From positions 1 through 41,315 of the forward strand of contig JANQLL010000048.1 in NCBI GenBank assembly GCA_028280605.1: a stretch of 41,315 bases of DNA, given 5' to 3'. Below are positions 36,285 to 41,315 of the stretch, one piece after another (positions within the stretch are counted from its first letter, which is position 1; every line of letters starts with the position of its first letter). This DNA is from Candidatus Gastranaerophilales bacterium. GTDB lineage: Bacteria > Cyanobacteriota > Vampirovibrionia > Gastranaerophilales > JANQFW01. Both the position numbers and the translations under genes were made by a program. The notes beneath the pieces were generated by a model that was not told where the DNA came from, made no database searches, and saw only the letters and a list, made by a program, of their open reading frames with translations.

Positions 36285-37346
36285 ATGGCAGGTCAATTTG
36301 AATTAGCAGCAAAACATTTAGAAGTGATTAAACAAGCTAAAAGTATTGTAGGTGGAATTAACGCAGATAATTCAAAAGATTTCGCCAAAGAATTAATAAA
36401 TAATGGTTATGGAGAAATACCATCACAATGTAATGTATATGATGATTATCTGGGGGCAACCGTTGCGGTTGAAGAAATTGCAAAAGTTAACCCGGCAGCT
36501 GCATACTTTATGGTTGATCAACTTGTAGCAAAAGAAATATTTGCAAAGTATGCGCCAGCCAAAGCAGATAGATATTTAAAAGATGGACAGATAGTTGCTG
36601 TATTATGCAATGAGTCTGGCATGGATAGAAGTGGGCTTGCGACAAAAGCTGAGAAAATCGATTCAGGCTGGAAACTGCAAGGTAATAAGTCAATATCTGA
36701 TGAGCAAAAGCAAGCTGATAACTTTATAGTAGTTGCAAAGAATGATAGTGATAAATATGTTGCCTTTGATGTAAAAAAAGAGCAATTAAGTGTTGATCAA
36801 GTATCTAAGTCGATTGCTGGTGCTGAAGTTATTCTAAATCAGCTTGTTATTGATTTAGAACTTGAAGAAGATCAAATGCTGTCTGTTATGCCTGATAAAA
36901 TGGAAAGAATTATGGTCATTGGCAAAACATTAATAGCTGGTCTTGCATCAGGACTTTCTCATAGTGCTATAATAGTAAGTGTTAATGCTGTAAAAGGCGT
37001 TAAAAATCAAAATAATACAGCAGTTAGTGCAACTCAAGGTGCTCAGTTCACTTTAGCCGATATGTATTCAGAAGTGGAAGGTGGCAGAATATTAGCTTAT
37101 AACAGTGCTGCAATGATTGATGAAAATAAACCTAGTATTAGATTTGCAACTATGGCTAAAGTTCAGGCAAGTGATTCAGCAGCTTTAGTTTCAACAGAAT
37201 CATTACAGTTGATGGGTAATATTGGTTATATTAGCGGCATTAGCTTTGCCGATTCTATTAGATCCTCTGTGACTAGCCAAATAAAAGGTGGAACAAACAG
37301 AGTGCTTAAGAATCAAATTTATGACTACATGTTGGCAAAAAAATAA
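36285..37346 (+). CDS. Acyl-CoA dehydrogenase-like protein lacking the usual catalytic Glu
   Basis: The 353-residue protein follows the acyl-CoA dehydrogenase plan. There is an N-terminal helical domain (GATVAVEEIAKVNPAAAYFM), a middle beta region (AVLCNESGMDRSG ... GWKLQGNKSI) and a C-terminal helical domain (MERIMVIGKTLIAGLASGLS, ATQGAQFTLADMYSEVEGGR, STESLQLMGNIGYI). Two hallmarks are altered. The FAD-contacting RxQFG is replaced by KNQNNTA. The YEGT segment carrying the catalytic Glu in medium-chain enzymes is KGGT (K334-G335). It may be a non-catalytic or differently acting flavoprotein. It precedes the CofH-like gene by 46 bases, probably in one operon. Confidence 0.72.
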   Translation: MAGQFELAAKHLEVIKQAKSIVGGINADNSKDFAKELINNGYGEIPSQCNVYDDYLGATVAVEEIAKVNPAAAYFMVDQLVAKEIFAKYAPAKADRYLKDGQIVAVLCNESGMDRSGLATKAEKIDSGWKLQGNKSISDEQKQADNFIVVAKNDSDKYVAFDVKKEQLSVDQVSKSIAGAEVILNQLVIDLELEEDQMLSVMPDKMERIMVIGKTLIAGLASGLSHSAIIVSVNAVKGVKNQNNTAVSATQGAQFTLADMYSEVEGGRILAYNSAAMIDENKPSIRFATMAKVQASDSAALVSTESLQLMGNIGYISGISFADSIRSSVTSQIKGGTNRVLKNQIYDYMLAKK

Positions 37347-37392
37347 AATATAACAGGCAAGCGAGTCGGCAAAGCAGAGATAATTTTTGAAA

Positions 37393-38538
37393 ATGGATAA
37401 AGTAAAACAAATAATTTCTAATGTATTAGAGAATAATCAAAAGATGACTGCCGATCAGGCAGCTTATCTTTTTGAATGCAAAAGTAAAGAAGCTCTTAAT
37501 TTAATAAAAAATGGTGCAAATGAGCTTAGAAAAGAACTTGTTGGTGATAAAGTCAGCTATATCGTTAACCTGAATGCTAACTTTACTAATATTTGTGATT
37601 CTTTTTGTATATTTTGTGGGTTTAGACGAAATGACTCTGAACCGGATGCATATATTTTAGACTTAAACGAATTTGAGCCTCACCTTGACTATAATGTAAA
37701 GCAGCTGGGTATAACTGAAGTTTGTTTTCAGGGTGGCTTGTATTCAAAGTTGAAAATAAACGGTTTTAAGTCAGTTAGCTTGTTGGACACATACGCAGAA
37801 TTACTAAGCTGGGTTAAAGACAGATATCCTGATTTACACATTCATGCCTATTCTCCTGAAGAAATAGAATTTCTCTCTGTAGTGAGTGGTAAGTCTGAAC
37901 AGTACATATTGGAGTATTTTAAAGATTCTGGACTTGATTCAATGCCGGGTACAGCTGCAGAAATTCTTGTGGATGAGATTAGAAAAAAAATTTGCAGTAA
38001 AAAATTAAATACTCAAAAATGGGTGGATATAATTAAGCTTGCCCATAAGCTTGGAATACCGTCTACTGCTACGATTATGTACGGACATTTTGAAAGTAGC
38101 TCTCATAAAGCCAAACATCTTGAAATTTTAAGAAATATTCAAGAAGAAACAAACGGTTTTACTGAATTTATACCTTTACCTTTAATTCCTGACAGAACGC
38201 ATTTAAGGGGGAAGGTTGTACCTTTAACATCAATAGATAGGCTAAAATTACTTGCAATATCCAGACTTTTCTTTGGAAAAGATATCAAAAATATACAAGC
38301 AAGTTGGGTTAAACAAGGATTTGAAGAGACTGCCGAGTCTTTGGATTGGGGATGTAACGATATTGGCGGAACTTTAGGCGATGAAAGAATAACTCAAGCG
38401 GCAGGAGGTTGTTTTGGTAAAGGTGTTACTAAAGAACAATTAGTAGAAATAATAACATCTAAAAATCGTGTACCAATGCAAAGAGATACTCTTTATCTTT
38501 ATCAAAAAGAAATTCAGAAAGAAAAAATTCTTATTTAA
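37393..38538 (+). CDS. CofH-like radical SAM enzyme
   Basis: The 381-residue protein has the radical SAM cluster motif C68-x3-C72-x2-C75 (FTNICDSFCIFCGFRR). CofH-type signatures are EVCFQGGLY, DSMPGTAAEILVDEIR, IPSTATIMYGHFES, TNGFTEFIPLPLIPD and CNDIGGTLGDERITQAAGG. CofH joins 5-amino-6-ribitylaminouracil and tyrosine for the deazaflavin F0; the related MqnE and MqnC act in menaquinone synthesis by the futalosine route. GTAAEIL and QGGL favour CofH over MqnE, where GGGAEI is usual. No CofG is in the window. ATG 37393 is preferred over the TTG two codons before. Confidence 0.78.
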   Translation: MDKVKQIISNVLENNQKMTADQAAYLFECKSKEALNLIKNGANELRKELVGDKVSYIVNLNANFTNICDSFCIFCGFRRNDSEPDAYILDLNEFEPHLDYNVKQLGITEVCFQGGLYSKLKINGFKSVSLLDTYAELLSWVKDRYPDLHIHAYSPEEIEFLSVVSGKSEQYILEYFKDSGLDSMPGTAAEILVDEIRKKICSKKLNTQKWVDIIKLAHKLGIPSTATIMYGHFESSSHKAKHLEILRNIQEETNGFTEFIPLPLIPDRTHLRGKVVPLTSIDRLKLLAISRLFFGKDIKNIQASWVKQGFEETAESLDWGCNDIGGTLGDERITQAAGGCFGKGVTKEQLVEIITSKNRVPMQRDTLYLYQKEIQKEKILI

Positions 38539-38591
38539 ATTATTTTTTAATATATCAAATTTATTTGCAATATTTATAGCATTATAATTGG

Positions 38592-38636
38592 TTATTGATT
38601 ATTTTATAATCATTAAGTATATAAAATAATCAATAA
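38592..38636. repeat. Perfect 17-bp inverted repeat upstream of the hydrogenase-kinase gene
   Basis: TTATTGATTATTTTATA (38592-38608) and its exact complement (38620-38636) flank an 11-base spacer. The right arm occupies the -35/spacer zone of an extended -10 promoter at 38640-38648. No T-run follows. The site could be an operator for a dimeric regulator or the terminator of the CofH-like transcript; its position favours an operator. Confidence 0.7.
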
Positions 38637-38639
38637 TTA

Positions 38640-38648
38640 TGCTATAAT
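38640..38648 (+). promoter_or_regulatory. Extended -10 promoter of the hydrogenase-kinase gene
   Basis: TGCTATAAT is a consensus extended -10. It ends 45 bases before the TTG start. There is no good -35, as is common with extended -10 promoters, and the 17-bp inverted repeat covers that position. Confidence 0.6.
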
Positions 38649-38693
38649 GATTTCTGAGCTATATTGTTTTTCTGGTAAAAAGAGGTAGAAGCA

Positions 38694-41096
38694 TTGAGTA
38701 GTCGTGATTCTAAAAAAATTATATTCACCCGAGAAGAAAATTGTCTAGGATGTAATAAGTGTATAGCCAGATGTCCTATTCCTGAGGCACATATCGCTTA
38801 TGAAGTAAATGGACTAACAAAGGTAAAAGTAGATCCCACAAAATGTATTAACTGCGGACATTGTATAGAAGTATGTGATCATAATGCAAGAGACTACATT
38901 GATGATACTGAAAGATTTTTTGAAGATTTAAAAAATGGAAAAGAAATGGCAATAGTAGCTTCATCCTCTATTTTTGTAAATATACCTTATTATAAAAAAT
39001 TATTCGGTTACTTAAAATCGTTAGGAGTTAATAACTTCTACAATACAACAATAGGTACCGAAATAAGCATATGGGCTTTTCTTAAATATTTTAATGAAAA
39101 TAAAGATAATGAAAACTTGAAATCGTTTATTAATCAGTCTTGCCCTGCAATTGTTCACTATGTTGAAAGATATAAACCTGAATTGATAGATTATTTAATA
39201 CCAATACAAAGCCCTGAAATATGTACTAGTATTTATGTGAATAATAATCAAAATATAAAAAACGACATTGCATATATATCACCTTGTGTTGGAAAGAAAG
39301 AAGAGATCAATGATACTAATACTGGAGGGTATATAACATATAATATTACGTTCCAAAAGCTTTTGAAGTATTTAAACGATAATAATATGTATTTATCAAA
39401 ATATGAGGAAGTAGATTTTGATAAAAATCCAGTTCCTGATGGGTTTGGATTAATTACTAGTAGTAGTGGTGGATTGACGGACTTTCTCTCAAGATTTTTT
39501 AATGATAAATGGATAAGAAATTTGAACGGTCCGCGACTTTCTTTTATGTATTTAAAACAATACATGGAAAGGGTTGAGAGAGATAAAGCTTTGCCTGATA
39601 TTCTAGATATCACAAGTTGTATACATGGATGTAATAAAGGTACTGCCTGTGTAAGAGGTAGTGATGTTGATGATATTGATAAAAAGCTTTATGAATTTAA
39701 AAAAGACTTTGAAACTAACAACTCTTTTGATAATTATGAACCATTTAATTGGTGTGATAATAATTTGAATTATGAGGATTTTGTCAGGAAATATAATGAT
39801 AAATCTTACTTCATTGAGCAATATAAAGAACCTTATGAGCTTGAATATGATAAAGTGTTTAAAGATTTACATAAGCCTGATTGTACTTCACGCCAGATAA
39901 ATTGTATCTCCTGCGGCTATGGAAGTTGTAAAGAGTTTGCCAGAGCTATATTTAACCAATCTAATATACATAGCAATTGTATATTTTACAATAGAAAAAT
40001 TTTAGAGGTTGAACATTTAAAAGAAGAGCTTATTTCAATAGTAAATCATGAGTTAAGAACACCTTTAACTTCAATATTAGGCTCTCTTAGCTTGGTAACT
40101 AACCAAACATTAGAAGATGTTCCGATAAAGACAAAAGATTTAATAGATATTGCTTATAATAATTGCGTAAGGCTTGTTGGCATAATTAATGATATTTTAG
40201 ATATGGAAAAAATTGCCGCAGGCAAAATGGAATTTTCTTTTGAAACAGTTAGTTTGCGAGAATTGATTGAATATGCGGTAAAGTCTAATATTCCTTACGC
40301 TCAAAAATTTAACGTAAAATTAACGGTAATAGATGAGTTGCCTTATAATTCAAAAATTTATGTTGATAAAAACAGATTTTTCCAAGTAATGACCAACTTG
40401 ATCTCAAATGCCGTAAAGTTTTCAAATCCAAACGGTGAGGTTCTTATTAAGTTAAATAAACAGAATAATTTTTTAAGAATTTCAGTACAAGATTTTGGTG
40501 TTGGTATACCGGAAAAATACAAGTCAAGAATTTTTGATAAGTTTACTCAGGCTGCGCATGTTAGTAATCGATCAAGAGGCGGTACTGGCTTAGGATTAAA
40601 TATTACAAAATCAATAGTAGATAGATTTAGTGGCAAAATTAGTTTTGAGTCTGAATTGGGCAAAGGCTCTACATTCTTTATAGATTTAAGAGAAAAACTT
40701 GAAAGCAGGGATAATAAATCACCTCATATATTGCATGTAGAAGATAGTGAAATTATTTTATCTATTGTAGAAAAAGTATTAACACCGGTTGCTAAGCTTA
40801 CACAGGCAAGAACTTATAAAGAGGCTATTAATTTAATTGAAAATGAAAAGTTTGACTTAGTAATAGTTGATATTACATTACCGGATGGAAGTGGGCTGCA
40901 GTTATTACCGTTAATAGATAGCTCTGTACCAACTGTTATCTTTTCTGGAGAAGAGGAAAACGTGGAGACAACCAAAAATCTTGATAAAAAACCTGATGCA
41001 TATATGACAAAAACAACCGTAAATTCTGACAAACTGATAAATCTTATTCAGGCAATGTTATCAGAGATTATTGAAAAAAATAAAACCACGTTTTAA
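38694..41096 (+). CDS. [FeFe]-hydrogenase-like sensor histidine kinase with receiver domain
   Basis: An 800-residue soluble fusion. Residues 17-65 hold two 4Fe-4S ferredoxin motifs (CLGCNKCIARCP and CINCGHCIEVC). Residues about 80-385 are a hydrogenase-like domain whose four H-cluster ligands can be matched: C150 in NQSCP, C198 in SPCVGKKE, C309 and C313 in TSCIHGC. The first Cys of the usual TSCCP, the proton-relay residue, is Ser149. An FeS domain follows (CISCGYGSCKEFA, about 404-430), then HisKA with H452 (VNHELRTPLTS), HATPase (NLISNAVKFS, DFGVGIPE, GTGLGLN) and a receiver with D684 and phosphoacceptor D726 (VIVDITLPDGSG). It probably senses H2 or redox state and signals by phosphorelay. 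The start is TTG 38694 with AGAGG upstream. Confidence 0.88.
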   Translation: MSSRDSKKIIFTREENCLGCNKCIARCPIPEAHIAYEVNGLTKVKVDPTKCINCGHCIEVCDHNARDYIDDTERFFEDLKNGKEMAIVASSSIFVNIPYYKKLFGYLKSLGVNNFYNTTIGTEISIWAFLKYFNENKDNENLKSFINQSCPAIVHYVERYKPELIDYLIPIQSPEICTSIYVNNNQNIKNDIAYISPCVGKKEEINDTNTGGYITYNITFQKLLKYLNDNNMYLSKYEEVDFDKNPVPDGFGLITSSSGGLTDFLSRFFNDKWIRNLNGPRLSFMYLKQYMERVERDKALPDILDITSCIHGCNKGTACVRGSDVDDIDKKLYEFKKDFETNNSFDNYEPFNWCDNNLNYEDFVRKYNDKSYFIEQYKEPYELEYDKVFKDLHKPDCTSRQINCISCGYGSCKEFARAIFNQSNIHSNCIFYNRKILEVEHLKEELISIVNHELRTPLTSILGSLSLVTNQTLEDVPIKTKDLIDIAYNNCVRLVGIINDILDMEKIAAGKMEFSFETVSLRELIEYAVKSNIPYAQKFNVKLTVIDELPYNSKIYVDKNRFFQVMTNLISNAVKFSNPNGEVLIKLNKQNNFLRISVQDFGVGIPEKYKSRIFDKFTQAAHVSNRSRGGTGLGLNITKSIVDRFSGKISFESELGKGSTFFIDLREKLESRDNKSPHILHVEDSEIILSIVEKVLTPVAKLTQARTYKEAINLIENEKFDLVIVDITLPDGSGLQLLPLIDSSVPTVIFSGEEENVETTKNLDKKPDAYMTKTTVNSDKLINLIQAMLSEIIEKNKTTF

Positions 41097-41224
41097 AGAA
41101 GACATAAGAAGTATTAACTTAAAATTGAAGTAGAATTTATTATTTACTCAACATTAGCTATAAAAAATTTTTATAGTTTGTTAATATGCTTGTGACAAGG
41201 ATTTTAAATCTTATTACCAGGAAT

Positions 41225-41315
41225 TTAGGCAGTCAAATTTTTATCAATAACATCGATAGCAGATGAAGTTTTAAGGGCCTCATCTGCTATTTTAAACATT
41301 ACATTTCCCATAGAG
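41225..41315 (-). CDS. Partial C-terminal end of an unidentified gene
   Basis: The minus strand is open from the window edge to TAA 41227-41225, giving 29 residues with KIADEALKTSSAIDVIDKN near the end. The frame looks coding, helical and Ala/Asp-rich. I cannot name the family. An in-frame ATG at 41311 means it could also be a very short ORF, but a truncated gene is more likely. The 128 bases between it and the convergent hydrogenase-kinase gene hold no recognised feature. Confidence 0.4.
   Translation of the reverse strand, partial: SMGNVMFKIADEALKTSSAIDVIDKNLTA

Noticed and set aside
1..41315. CRISPR array, rRNA operon, tmRNA or replication origin
   Set aside because: No regularly spaced repeats, rRNA-like sequence, tmRNA ends or DnaA-box cluster were noticed on reading both strands.

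Overview
The window is AT-rich (roughly one third G+C by eye), bacterial and gene-dense. Heptose-kinase, heptosyltransferase-family and O-antigen-ligase genes point to a Gram-negative envelope with lipopolysaccharide. A block of fliL, fliM, fliY, cheB and cheR points to flagellar motility with chemotaxis, using the FliY type of switch protein that carries CheC-like phosphatase motifs. The GyrA box resembles the cyanobacterial variant, a DUF4330 gene is present, and an [FeFe]-hydrogenase-like sensor kinase suggests anaerobic life. Together these fit a non-photosynthetic relative of Cyanobacteria (Melainabacteria/Vampirovibrionia). That assignment is inference; no rRNA gene is present to confirm it.

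Layout. 1-272: two GC-rich perfect hairpins and a possible transposon end. 0.3-1.8 kb (-): secreted TPR/matrixin-like protein whose catalytic Glu is Gln. 2.0-9.4 kb (+): dnaE, a small unknown protein, a CgeB-like glycosyltransferase, an AlaC/DapL-type aminotransferase, a 33-residue zinc-ribbon protein and a RecB/Cas4-like nuclease. 9.4-16.5 kb (-): tilS-hpt, a CAU-anticodon tRNA with a good promoter, then fliL-fliM-fliY-cheB-cheR. 16.9-17.5 kb: an internally deleted IS4-type element with both terminal inverted repeats. 17.6-19.8 kb (+): rlmH, a doubtful ORF and a secreted protein of unknown function. 19.8-23.9 kb (-): a tightly overlapping envelope operon (heptose-7-phosphate kinase, DUF4330, O-antigen ligase, GT9). 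24.1-29.4 kb: small membrane protein, CoA-activase-related protein that probably starts at ATT, smpB (-), YvyF-like zinc protein, gyrA. 29.45-29.62 kb: IS256-type remnant. 29.6-32.6 kb (-): dnaG-rpoD overlapping by 23 bases. 33.2-35.1 kb (+): dCMP deaminase family, thiC. 35.3-36.1 kb (-): unknown protein with an HNH-like stretch. 36.3-41.1 kb (+): an acyl-CoA-dehydrogenase-like protein lacking the usual catalytic Glu, a CofH-like radical SAM enzyme, and an 800-residue fusion of ferredoxin, [FeFe]-hydrogenase-like domain, FeS domain, histidine kinase and receiver.

Most of the window is housekeeping (replication, transcription, tRNA and rRNA modification, trans-translation, nucleotide salvage, thiamine). 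The most unusual part is 36.2-41.1 kb. A degenerate flavoprotein-like gene and a lone CofH-like gene precede a hydrogenase-kinase fusion that keeps four H-cluster cysteines but has Ser in place of the proton-relay Cys, behind a promoter overlapped by a perfect 17-bp inverted repeat. This reads as a redox or H2-sensing module. Also notable are two decayed transposons of different families that both place an anti-Shine-Dalgarno arm upstream of the transposase start, and the apparently inactive matrixin.
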